This document shows positions 1 through 5,724 of a DNA stretch of 8,064 nt, piece after piece. Every line of letters starts with the position of its first letter. Positions within the stretch are counted from its first letter, which is position 1. The notes beneath the pieces were generated by a model. That model was not told the DNA's origin. It saw only the letters and a list, made by a program, of their open reading frames with translations, and did not search any database. The DNA is taken from positions 1-8,064 of the forward strand of contig JAFADT010000507.1 in the NCBI GenBank assembly GCA_023424585.1, written 5' to 3'. The translations under genes were made by a program, and so were the position numbers. This stretch comes from Pseudomonadota bacterium (GTDB lineage Bacteria; Myxococcota; Myxococcia; Myxococcales; Myxococcaceae).

Positions 1-2
1 CC

Positions 3-1163
3 CCCACCCCGCCCGTGGCTCCGCCCGTCGTGGCCGCCGCGCCCCCGGCGCCTCCCGCGCCGCCGGCGCTAGACGAGGACGCGGCGGAGGACCTCGCCCA
101 GGCGCGCGAGGAGGCCCGTGAGGAGGCGCGGCGCGCCCGCGACGAGGCCAAGCAGGCCGCGAAGGAAGAGGCCGAGGCCGCCAAGCAGCGCATCCGCGAG
201 GAGATCCGCAGCTTCCGCGACAGCTTCAAGCACAAGAAGGGCAAGCGCGGCGCCCGGGACGTGGTGGCGCGCGGACAGAACCTGGAGGTGAAGGAGGGCG
301 AGTCCGTGGAGAGCGCCGTCGTCTACGGCGGCAACCTCATCGTGAAGGGCACCGTGGAGGACGACGCGGTCGCCTTCGGCGGCAACCTGGAGATCCAGGG
401 CCACGTGGAGGGAGACGCGCACGCCTTCGGCGGCAACATCATCCTGGGGCCCAACGCGAAGGTGGAGGGCGACGTGTCCGCCTTTGGCGGCCAGGTGCAG
501 AAGGCGGACGGCGCCGTCGTGGAGGGCAGCCTGGAGTCCTTCGGCGGCGCGGGCCTGGGCCGCATGGTGGCCGGAGAGATCAAGCGCGGCATGCAGGACG
601 TGCAGAACCACGACGCGTCGGTGGACTCCGACGACGATGACGACCACGGCCGCGGCGACAGCGGCGGGGGCCTGGCGTCCTTCATCCTCCAGTTCGCGCT
701 CCTCTTCGGCCTGGGCTTCCTGGGGCAGATGTTCTTCCCGGCGCGCATGAAGGAGCTGGGGGATGAGATCCGCGCCAACCCCGCCCGCAACTTCTGGGTG
801 GGCCTGGTGGGCGCGGCGGCCCTCATCCCGCTGACCATCGTCCTGTGCATCACGCTCATCGGCATCCCGGTGGCGTTCGCCCTCCTGGTCGCCTCCATGC
901 TGGGCACGGCGCTGGGCTACGCGGCCATCGCCAGTGAAGTGGGCACGCGGCTGCCGGTGATGCGCGGCCGCAAGACGCAGGCGGTGGTGCTCGCCCTGGG
1001 CCTGGGCATCATCCTGCTCATCAGCCACATCCCGGTGGTGGGCGTGCTGCTCAACCTCATCCTCAACCCGCTGGCCTTCGGCGCGGTCATCCGCACCCGG
1101 TTCGGCTACCGCGGCCGGGGCATGCCGGAGCCCATCTTCCCCCGGAGCGAGGACCCGGTTTGA
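3..1163 (+). CDS. Bactofilin-like polymer-forming membrane protein (5' partial)
   Basis: The reading frame is open to the left edge, so the true start and probably a signal peptide lie outside the window. GTG at 15 is only the first start-like codon inside it. Counting from that GTG, residues 2-19 are Pro/Ala-rich. Residues 20-75 are an Ala/Glu/Arg/Lys-rich helix that looks like a coiled coil. Residues 85-180 carry five Y/F-G-G motifs 17-19 residues apart (VYGGN, AFGGN, AFGGN, AFGGQ, SFGGA), the pattern of a right-handed beta-helix as in bactofilins. An acidic stretch with five consecutive Asp follows at 206-210. Residues 219-305 and 321-360 hold about four to five hydrophobic segments. Bactofilins polymerise into cell-envelope scaffolds; this version appears anchored by its own C-terminal membrane domain. 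A scaffold or envelope-stress role is inference. It ends at TGA 1161-1163 and is followed by a strong terminator, so it is probably the last gene of its transcript. Confidence 0.8.
   Translation, partial: PTPPVAPPVVAAAPPAPPAPPALDEDAAEDLAQAREEAREEARRARDEAKQAAKEEAEAAKQRIREEIRSFRDSFKHKKGKRGARDVVARGQNLEVKEGESVESAVVYGGNLIVKGTVEDDAVAFGGNLEIQGHVEGDAHAFGGNIILGPNAKVEGDVSAFGGQVQKADGAVVEGSLESFGGAGLGRMVAGEIKRGMQDVQNHDASVDSDDDDDHGRGDSGGGLASFILQFALLFGLGFLGQMFFPARMKELGDEIRANPARNFWVGLVGAAALIPLTIVLCITLIGIPVAFALLVASMLGTALGYAAIASEVGTRLPVMRGRKTQAVVLALGLGIILLISHIPVVGVLLNLILNPLAFGAVIRTRFGYRGRGMPEPIFPRSEDPV
321..551 (+). repeat. Tandem beta-helix repeats encoded in the bactofilin-like gene
   Basis: Five degenerate repeats each encode an aromatic residue followed by Gly-Gly. 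They are spaced 17, 17, 19 and 19 codons apart, with V-x-G/D-D-A type residues between them. At DNA level the core ttcggcggc recurs. I read this as rungs of a beta-solenoid rather than a separate genetic element. Confidence 0.7.
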
Positions 1164-1208
1164 CGCACCCGGCCTCACGGCCCCGGGATTGCCACACCGC
1201 ATCATGAG

Positions 1209-1249
1209 GCCTCGCTCCCGCGCACCGGGAGTGGGGCTTCTTCCTTCTC
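1209..1249 (+). terminator. Intrinsic terminator after the bactofilin-like gene
   Basis: A 12-base-pair stem (1209-1220 with 1226-1237) closes a five-base loop, CGCAC. All positions pair, two of them as G-U wobbles. The stem can be extended at its base by 1208/1238 (G-U) and 1207/1239 (A-U). It is followed directly by TTCTTCCTTCTC, which is T-rich for this GC-rich DNA. It lies 46 bases after the stop codon at 1161-1163 and separates that gene from the dehydrogenase operon starting at 1371. Confidence 0.75.
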
Positions 1250-1320
1250 AAACAAGCCCCAGGCGCGCGCGCCATCACCTGCGCTGTGGGCCGCGGGGGT
1301 TGGTGGAGGGCGGGCGGCCG

Positions 1321-1359
1321 TTGACAGGCTTTGACCGCCTCCGTCGGGTGCGCCATTTT
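1321..1359 (+). promoter_or_regulatory. Candidate promoter of the dehydrogenase operon
   Basis: TTGACA at 1321-1326 and TTGACC at 1331-1336 are two -35-like hexamers exactly ten bases apart. CATTTT at 1354-1359 lies 17 bases after the second and is the only AT-rich patch near the gene, although it matches only half of a TATAAT box. A transcript from here would begin only a few bases before the ATG at 1371. No purine-rich ribosome binding site is visible before that ATG, which would fit a nearly leaderless message. The rest of the 1164-1370 gap holds the terminator and an alternating CG palindrome at 1262-1273. Confidence 0.35.
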
Positions 1360-1370
1360 GCGCGGCACCC

Positions 1371-2717
1371 ATGCGACGCCTCCCAGACGCAACCCCGCGC
1401 GGCAGGGCCATCACCGTGGACCTCGAGGGGGAGAGCATCCCCGCCATCGAAGGCGAGCCGGTGGCGTGCTCCCTCATCGCCGCGGGCGAGAACGTCCTCT
1501 CCCGCTCCGTGAAGTACCACCGCCCCCGCGGGCCGTACTGCTTCGCCGCGGCGTGCTCGCACTGCCTGATGCGCGTGGACGGGCTGCCCAACGTCTACAC
1601 CTGCCGCACGCCCGCGAAGGAGGGCATGCGGCTGGAGCGGCAGAACGCGTACCCGTCCGCGAAGGTGGACATCTTCGAGACCATCGACTGGTTCTTCCCG
1701 AAGCGCCTGGATCACCACGAGATGTTCGCGGGCGTGCCGGTGGCGGAGGACGTGATGGCGCGCGTGGCCCGGCAGCTGGCCGGCCTGGGCCTGCTCCCCA
1801 AGGAAGCGGGCCCGGAGCCCCTGCCGCCTCGCACCTTCCACACCTCCGTCGCGGTGGTGGGCGGCGGCGCGGCGGGCCTGGAGGCGGCGCGGGTGCTCGC
1901 CGGCAAGGGCGTGCCCTTCCTCCTCTTCGAGCGCGACGCGAGCCTGGGCGGGCGGCTGGCCCACGGCGCTCCGGAGGAGAACGCGCCCTTCGTGCCGGAG
2001 GCCACCGCGTTCCCCCAGGGCAGCGTGGTGCGCGAGGCCACCGTCATCGGCCTGTATGACGACGAGCACGGCCGCTACCTGGCCGTGGCCGCGCGGGAGG
2101 CGGGGAACCTGCGGCTGCTCAAGGTCTACGCCCGGCGCTTCCTGCTCACGGCGGGCGGCCATCCCCCCACCCTCCCCTTCGAGAACAACGACCTGCCCGG
2201 CGTCATCGCGGGCCGCGCGGCGAGCCTGCTCCTGCGCCGCCACGACGTGGCGCCCCAGGTGGCGGCGCTGGTGGGCCACGGCCCGGAGCTGCACGCGCTG
2301 GCGCACCTGTTCACCCAGCGCGGCGTGGAGGTGGCGGCGGTGGTGGACCTGAAGGGGCCGCTGCCCGCGAACGCGCACCCGAGGGCCGTCGTCGGAGACG
2401 CGCTCAAGGCCCACGGCCTGCGCGCCGTGACGGGCCTGAGCTTCACGCCCCAGGGCGGCCGCAAGCAGAAGGTGGCGTGCGACGCGGTGGTGGTGTCCGT
2501 GCCGGTGGCGCCGGGCTTCGAGCTGGCGCGCCAGGGCGGCGCGAAGGTGGAGTTCGACGCGGACGCGGGCCACTTCCGCGTGGAGGCGGACGCGGACGGG
2601 CGCACGCAGGCGGCGGACGTCTTCGTCGCCGGGGACGTCGCGAGGGTCGGCACGGCGAAGGACGCCGCGGCCATGGGCGCGAGGGCCGCCGGGGCGCTGC
2701 TGGGAGGGCTGTCATGA
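1371..2717 (+). CDS. FAD-dependent dehydrogenase alpha subunit with N-terminal [2Fe-2S] domain (SoxA/HcnAB-like)
   Basis: This is the 448-residue FAD subunit of an amine or imino-acid dehydrogenase complex. Residues 10-85 form a small ferredoxin-like domain. It contains the YHRPRG motif typical of sarcosine oxidase alpha (49-54) and four Cys (C57, C62, C65, C78; spacing C-x4-C-x2-C-x12-C) expected to bind a [2Fe-2S] cluster as in HcnA. Residues 158-448 are a two-dinucleotide-domain flavoprotein: FAD motif GGGAAG (164-169), GGRL (193-196), TAGG (260-263), an NNDLPG segment (272-277), a degenerate second Rossmann motif GHG (302-304) and the FAD-contacting GD pair (421-422). Full-length SoxA is roughly twice as long and ends in an aminomethyltransferase domain, which is absent here. 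The ATG at 1371 is the first in-frame start after the stop at 1332-1334, but it lacks a clear ribosome binding site. The gene overlaps the next by four bases (ATGA). The substrate (sarcosine, proline, opine, glycine or another) is undetermined. Confidence 0.82.
   Translation: MRRLPDATPRGRAITVDLEGESIPAIEGEPVACSLIAAGENVLSRSVKYHRPRGPYCFAAACSHCLMRVDGLPNVYTCRTPAKEGMRLERQNAYPSAKVDIFETIDWFFPKRLDHHEMFAGVPVAEDVMARVARQLAGLGLLPKEAGPEPLPPRTFHTSVAVVGGGAAGLEAARVLAGKGVPFLLFERDASLGGRLAHGAPEENAPFVPEATAFPQGSVVREATVIGLYDDEHGRYLAVAAREAGNLRLLKVYARRFLLTAGGHPPTLPFENNDLPGVIAGRAASLLLRRHDVAPQVAALVGHGPELHALAHLFTQRGVEVAAVVDLKGPLPANAHPRAVVGDALKAHGLRAVTGLSFTPQGGRKQKVACDAVVVSVPVAPGFELARQGGAKVEFDADAGHFRVEADADGRTQAADVFVAGDVARVGTAKDAAAMGARAAGALLGGLS
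2702..2708 (+). promoter_or_regulatory. Ribosome binding site that sets the start at 2714
   Basis: GGGAGGG lies at the very end of the upstream gene, and its GGAGG core ends six bases before ATG 2714-2716. The ATG overlaps the upstream TGA (2715-2717), so translation of the two subunits is probably coupled. This start is preferred over in-frame upstream codons, which would add a compositionally biased extension lying inside the first gene. Confidence 0.75.
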
Positions 2718-4204
2718 GCAAGGCGCTCGTCTGCACCTGCGAGGACGTCACCGTCACGGACGTGGAGCACGCCATCGAGCGCGGCTACCACGACGTGGAG
2801 TCGGTGAAGCGCTACACGGGCTTCGGCACCGGCATCTGCCAGGGCAAGAGCTGCCACGCCGCGGTGGCCGCGCTGCTCAAGCAGAAGGCCCCGGCCCTGA
2901 AGGCGGAGGCCGTGGTGCCCTTCACGCCGCGCCCGCCGCTCTACCCCACGGAGCTGCGCGTCCTGGCCAGCGCCCCCGTGGACGAGGCCATCCCGCCCGT
3001 GGGCGGCGTGCCCCAGGAGCTGGAGCACTTCCCGTCCGCGCTGCGGCCGGAGGGCCCGGTGCCGCAGAAGGCCAGGGTGGTCATCATCGGCGGCGGCATC
3101 ATGGGCCTGTCGCTGGCGTACAACCTGGCGCTGCGCGGGGAGACGGACGTCGTCGTGCTGGAGCGCGGCTACCTGTGCGCGGGCGCGTCCGGCCGCAACG
3201 GCGGCGGCGTGCGCATGCAGTGGGGCACCCCGGCGCTGATCGAGCTGGCCAAGCGCTCCATCGACCTGATGAAGGGCTTCGCGCGCGAGCTGGGCGTCAA
3301 CGTGTGGCTGCGCCAGGGTGGCTACCTCTTCCTGGCCAAGCGCAAGGACACCGCGTACCGGCTGGATCGCAACGCCGCCCTGCACAACCAGTACGGCGTG
3401 CCCACGCGCATCATCACCGCGGACGAGGCGCGCGACATCGTCCCGGGCCTCACGATGAAGGACTGCGTGACGGCGGCCTACAACCCGGAGGACGGCGTCA
3501 TCTTCCCCTGGGCCTTCCTGTGGGGCTACGCGCAGGGCTGCGCGAAGCGCGGCGTGAAGGTGGAGACGTACACGAACGTCACCGGCTTCGAGACGAGCAA
3601 CGGCCAGGTGCGCAAGGTGAAGACGGACCGGGGCGACATCGCCTGCGACACCGTCGTGCTCGCCTCCGGCGCGTGGAGCCCCCAGGTGGCGAAGCTCGCG
3701 GACGTGACGCTGCCCAACGAGCCGCACCGCCACGAGATCCTCAGCACCGAGCCGCTCAAGCCCTTCCTGTCGCCGCTGGTGTCGGTGCTCGACACGGGCC
3801 TGTACTTCAGCCAGTCCATGCGCGGCGAGATCGTGGGCGGCATGGGCGACCCGAAGGAGCCCGCCGGCCCCAACATGGGCAGCACGCTGCGCTTCGTGGC
3901 GCGCTTCGCCCAGGCCCTCACGGAGCAGCTGCCCCACGTGGGCCAGGTGAAGGTGCTGCGCCAGTGGGGCGGCCTCTACGACGTCACCCCGGACAACAAC
4001 CCCATCCTCGGGCGCACCCCGGGCCTGGACAACCTGCTCCAGCTGTCGGGCTTCGTGGGCCACGGCTTCATGATGGCCCCCGCCGTCGCGGAGCGGATGG
4101 CCCGGTGGATGACCTCCGGCGACGCGGACGAGCTCTTCACCCGCTTCAACCTCCGCCGCTTCGAGGAAGGCACCCTCGAGCGCGAGGACATGATCATCGG
4201 CTGA
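2714..4204 (+). CDS. SoxB/HcnC-like FAD-dependent oxidoreductase with N-terminal BFD-type [2Fe-2S] domain
   Basis: The product has 496 residues. Residues 5-55 form a BFD-like [2Fe-2S] domain with C7-x-C9 and C42-x4-C47; the second pair sits in a GxGxCQGxxC context (38-47) typical of this family. After a Pro-rich linker, residues 120-480 form a D-amino-acid-oxidase/sarcosine-oxidase-beta fold. Its features are FAD motif GGGIMG (126-131), an acidic end of beta-2 (E150), a SoxB-like [10 protein letters not shown] stretch (161-170), YFSQSMRGE (364-372) and a C-terminal FAD-binding segment [11 protein letters not shown] (446-456). It probably oxidises a C-N bond of an amino or imino acid, and the Fe-S cluster would relay electrons to or from the partner encoded just upstream. 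In SoxB a His carries covalent FMN; the position I align to it is P265, so covalent FMN is unlikely by that route. In HCN synthase and opine dehydrogenase relatives the BFD domain normally ends the FAD subunit instead. The exact substrate is unknown. Confidence 0.83.
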   Translation: MSKALVCTCEDVTVTDVEHAIERGYHDVESVKRYTGFGTGICQGKSCHAAVAALLKQKAPALKAEAVVPFTPRPPLYPTELRVLASAPVDEAIPPVGGVPQELEHFPSALRPEGPVPQKARVVIIGGGIMGLSLAYNLALRGETDVVVLERGYLCAGASGRNGGGVRMQWGTPALIELAKRSIDLMKGFARELGVNVWLRQGGYLFLAKRKDTAYRLDRNAALHNQYGVPTRIITADEARDIVPGLTMKDCVTAAYNPEDGVIFPWAFLWGYAQGCAKRGVKVETYTNVTGFETSNGQVRKVKTDRGDIACDTVVLASGAWSPQVAKLADVTLPNEPHRHEILSTEPLKPFLSPLVSVLDTGLYFSQSMRGEIVGGMGDPKEPAGPNMGSTLRFVARFAQALTEQLPHVGQVKVLRQWGGLYDVTPDNNPILGRTPGLDNLLQLSGFVGHGFMMAPAVAERMARWMTSGDADELFTRFNLRRFEEGTLEREDMIIG

Positions 4205-4208
4205 AGCG

Positions 4209-4229
4209 CTCCGCCCTCCCGGGCCGGAG
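4209..4229. terminator. Weak hairpin between convergent genes
   Basis: CTCCG (4209-4213) can pair with CGGAG (4225-4229), with an inner CCC/GGG (4214-4216 with 4221-4223) and one bulged C. It fills most of the 28-base gap between the dehydrogenase operon and the convergent SDR gene, so it could end transcription from both sides. There is no T-tract, so the call is tentative. Confidence 0.3.
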
Positions 4230-4232
4230 CCG

Positions 4233-5105
4233 TCACGTCGAGGACGAGGGCTCCCCACCGGCCAGCAGCACCGGCCGGTGGGCCGCGTCCGTCCCGGGCC
4301 CGGAGGGGTTCAAGAGCAGCGTCCGCTTGAGGCCGCCCAGCGCCAGCCGCCCCAGGCCCCGCTTGAAGGAGCGCGGCAGGAAGCGCAGGAGCCGCATCAC
4401 CCAGCGGTGCCCCAGGCCGGGGTACACCAGCGCCTCGCCCCGCTCGAAGCCCTCCAGCGCCTCGCGGGCGCACTGGCGCAGGGACAGCTCGAAGAACGGC
4501 GTCACCTCTCCGTCCAGGTGCGGCTCCACCGCCAGCGGGCCGGCGGCCACGAAGGTGACGGGGATGCCCGCGTCCTTCAATTCCAGGCGCAGGGACTCGC
4601 TGAAGCCGTCCAGGAAGCGCTGCGTGGCGGCGAACGTCACCGCGCCCGGGAGGAACAGCCGCGCCGCGCCCGAGCCCACGGTGAGGATGCCACCCCGCCC
4701 GCGCTCCAGCATGGGGCGGAGCAGGCGGTGCGTGATCATGGCCGGGGCCAGCACGTTGGCCTGCACCAGCTCCTCGATGCGCTTCCAGCGCTCCTCCGCG
4801 TACAGCCCGCTGAAGGCGTAGTCCGCGTTGTTGATGAGGACGTCCACGCGGACGAAGTGGCGCTCCAGGTGCTCGAAGAGCGCGTCCACGGCGCGAGGGT
4901 CATCCATGCGGCAGGCCCTCACCATCACCCCCAGGGTGGGGTAGCGGGCGAGCAGCTCCTCGCGGAGGCTCCCCAGGTCGTCCACGTCGCCCGCGACCAG
5001 CACCAGGGTCCTGACCCGCGGGGAGAGCAGCCGGGCAAGCTCGCGGCCGATGCCGCCAGCAGCGCCGATGATGAGCACGGTACCGTTGTCGATGGGAGGG
5101 CGCAT
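4233..5105 (-). CDS. SDR-family protein with altered catalytic residues
   Basis: This is a 290-residue classical short-chain dehydrogenase/reductase fold. From the ATG at 5103-5105 the protein starts just before the first beta strand. The cofactor motif GAAGGIG is at 14-20, the structural motif is NNAD at 92-95 (usually NNAG), the helix-4 Asn is N117, and the active-site Ser aligns with S145. Thirteen residues later, where YxxxK should be, the sequence reads FAATQ: F158 replaces the catalytic Tyr and Q162 the catalytic Lys. The protein should therefore bind NAD(P) but may not catalyse ordinary SDR chemistry; a regulatory or non-catalytic role is inference. The region around 230-265 is basic and hydrophobic, as in SDRs that associate with membranes. 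A longer frame starting at 5264 exists, but it would run into the stress-protein gene and adds a low-complexity Arg/Ala extension. The ribosome site is weak (a GAGG at 5119-5122, about 13 bases upstream). It is convergent with the dehydrogenase operon and divergent from the stress-protein gene. Confidence 0.78.
   Translation of the reverse strand: MRPPIDNGTVLIIGAAGGIGRELARLLSPRVRTLVLVAGDVDDLGSLREELLARYPTLGVMVRACRMDDPRAVDALFEHLERHFVRVDVLINNADYAFSGLYAEERWKRIEELVQANVLAPAMITHRLLRPMLERGRGGILTVGSGAARLFLPGAVTFAATQRFLDGFSESLRLELKDAGIPVTFVAAGPLAVEPHLDGEVTPFFELSLRQCAREALEGFERGEALVYPGLGHRWVMRLLRFLPRSFKRGLGRLALGGLKRTLLLNPSGPGTDAAHRPVLLAGGEPSSST
4254..4282. other. Perfect 10-bp GC inverted repeat in the SDR 3' end
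   Basis: CCCACCGGCC (4254-4263) and GGCCGGTGGG (4273-4282) are perfect reverse complements around a nine-base spacer. The element lies within the last codons of the minus-strand SDR gene and about 50 bases past the stop of the plus-strand operon. It may be a T-less transcription barrier for the operon or a 3' stability hairpin for the SDR message. Chance formation from GC-rich coding DNA is also possible. Confidence 0.45.
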
Positions 5106-5193
5106 AAGGGGGCAGGACCTCGGACAGGAAGGTGTCCACGCGCGGGTGGCCCTGCGGGCCCGCCCCGCCGCTCGGCGCTCCCCGGACGCCCCC

Positions 5194-5222
5194 TTGCCCC
5201 GGTGGCGAGCGGGCGTTATGCG
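5194..5222 (+). promoter_or_regulatory. Candidate promoter of the universal stress protein gene
   Basis: TTGCCC (5194-5199) and TATGCG (5217-5222) are 17 bases apart, and each matches half of the sigma-70 consensus. Transcription would start near 5229, leaving a leader of about 16 bases that still holds the ribosome site. This is weak evidence on composition alone. Confidence 0.3.
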
Positions 5223-5230
5223 TTCCCACA

Positions 5231-5237
5231 GGAGGAG
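5231..5237 (+). promoter_or_regulatory. Strong ribosome binding site for the stress protein
   Basis: GGAGGAG ends seven bases before ATG 5245. It is the clearest Shine-Dalgarno sequence on the plus strand here. It fixes the start at 5245 rather than at in-frame codons further upstream, which would run through the divergent control region. Confidence 0.85.
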
Positions 5238-5244
5238 CACACCC

Positions 5245-5706
5245 ATGGCTGGACCTTCACGCATCCTCGTGCCGGTGGACCTGAAGGACGGGTCCCGGTC
5301 CGTCGTGAACTACGCGCTACAGCTCGCCCGGCCCTTCGGCGCGACGGTGGACGTGCTGCACGCCTGGGAGCCGCCACAGTACGTGGCGCCGGACCTGCTG
5401 GTGGCCTCGCCCGGCTGGGACGCCACCTCGCTGGAGGCGACGGCGCGCGACACCGCGGGCAAGGAGCTGGAGGCGCTGCTGCGCTCCGTGGACGGCACCG
5501 CGCCGGTCGCCCTGTCCCACCGCGTGGTGATCGGCGAGGCGGGCAACGTGGTGCTGGAGGAGGCCGAGCGCGGGAAGTACGACCTCATCGTGATGGGCAC
5601 GCACCAGCGCAAGGGGCTCACCCGCATGCTGCTGGGCAGCGTGGCGCAGAAGGTGGTGGGCCGCGCGGCGTGCCCGGTGCTCACCCTGCACGTCAGCCCC
5701 GACTAG
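5245..5706 (+). CDS. Universal stress protein (UspA family)
   Basis: This 153-residue single-domain protein has the usual Usp length. The N-terminal strand RILVPVD (6-12) ends in the nucleotide-contacting Asp. A second strand follows at 33-40 (ATVDVLHA). The C-terminal half has DLIVMGTH (113-120) followed by the phosphate-binding loop ending in GSVAQKVV (131-138). The classical ATP motif is G-x2-G-x9-G-S/T; here the first Gly (G118) and the last pair (G131-S132) are kept, but the second Gly is Q121. ATP binding is therefore possible but not assured. Usp proteins are small cytoplasmic, usually dimeric proteins induced by starvation, redox or envelope stress. Transcription is monocistronic, since the genes on both sides run on the other strand. 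The direct partner or stress signal cannot be told from sequence. Confidence 0.92.
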   Translation: MAGPSRILVPVDLKDGSRSVVNYALQLARPFGATVDVLHAWEPPQYVAPDLLVASPGWDATSLEATARDTAGKELEALLRSVDGTAPVALSHRVVIGEAGNVVLEEAERGKYDLIVMGTHQRKGLTRMLLGSVAQKVVGRAACPVLTLHVSPD

Positions 5707-5707
5707 C

Positions 5708-5719
5708 GGCCCCGGGGCC
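5708..5719. terminator. Palindrome between convergent stop codons
   Basis: GGCCCCGGGGCC is a perfect 12-base palindrome that occupies most of the 18-base gap between the stress-protein stop (5704-5706) and the piuC stop (5725-5727). Its position suggests a compact bidirectional transcription stop. However, there is no loop or T-tract, so an actual hairpin would have to open the central bases. Confidence 0.35.
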
Positions 5720-5724
5720 CCTGG

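Larger units (their letters stand above)
5106..5244. promoter_or_regulatory. Divergent intergenic control region
   Basis: These 139 bases separate the SDR gene (leftward) from the stress-protein gene (rightward) and must hold both promoters. I see an interrupted inverted repeat GGACA-N6-TGTCC (5122-5137) just upstream of the SDR start, a perfect palindrome GCGGGCCCGC (5154-5163), and a candidate rightward promoter at 5194-5222. No convincing -10 box is visible for the leftward direction. Confidence 0.5.

Noticed and set aside
36..68. Pro/Ala-coding low-complexity run as a DNA repeat element
   Set aside because: It is a coding linker of degenerate gcc/ccg codons, with no regular repeat unit.
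69..1205. Long minus-strand open frame opposite the bactofilin-like gene
   Set aside because: Its translation is a His/Arg/Ala/Asp-rich mix without any domain. It results from GC-rich codons read on the opposite strand.
1331..2059. Plus-strand open frame shifted relative to the alpha subunit
   Set aside because: It is an Arg/Gly/Pro-rich shadow frame. The other frame has Fe-S and FAD motifs throughout this region.
2477..2713. Upstream extension of the SoxB-like gene to 2477
   Set aside because: The extension is Gly/Arg-rich and lies wholly inside the alpha subunit gene. The ATGA overlap at 2714 with a good ribosome site is the better start.
1371..4204. Calling the operon a hydrogen cyanide synthase (hcnABC)
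   Set aside because: Domain content is similar, but there are two genes instead of three, the domain split differs and the alpha subunit has a sarcosine-oxidase-like motif. The superfamily holds many substrates, so no specific name is justified.
2126..4258. Very long minus-strand open frame (about 710 codons) opposite the dehydrogenase operon
   Set aside because: It shows no recognisable motif, it spans the antisense of two well-supported genes and the gap after them, and its His/Arg/Ala composition is typical of antisense frames in GC-rich DNA.
3175..4821. Plus-strand open frame running through the beta subunit and into the SDR gene
   Set aside because: It crosses two supported genes on different strands and its translation has low-complexity Arg/Gly/Pro content, so it is a shadow frame.
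5050..5244. Upstream start for the stress protein at 5050
   Set aside because: Residues before the Met at 5245 do not fit the Usp fold, and the strong GGAGGAG site fixes the later start.
5106..5264. N-terminal extension of the SDR gene up to 5264
   Set aside because: It would overlap the start and ribosome site of the stress-protein gene and adds an Arg/Ala-rich stretch before the first beta strand. The Met at 5105 gives a normal SDR N-terminus.
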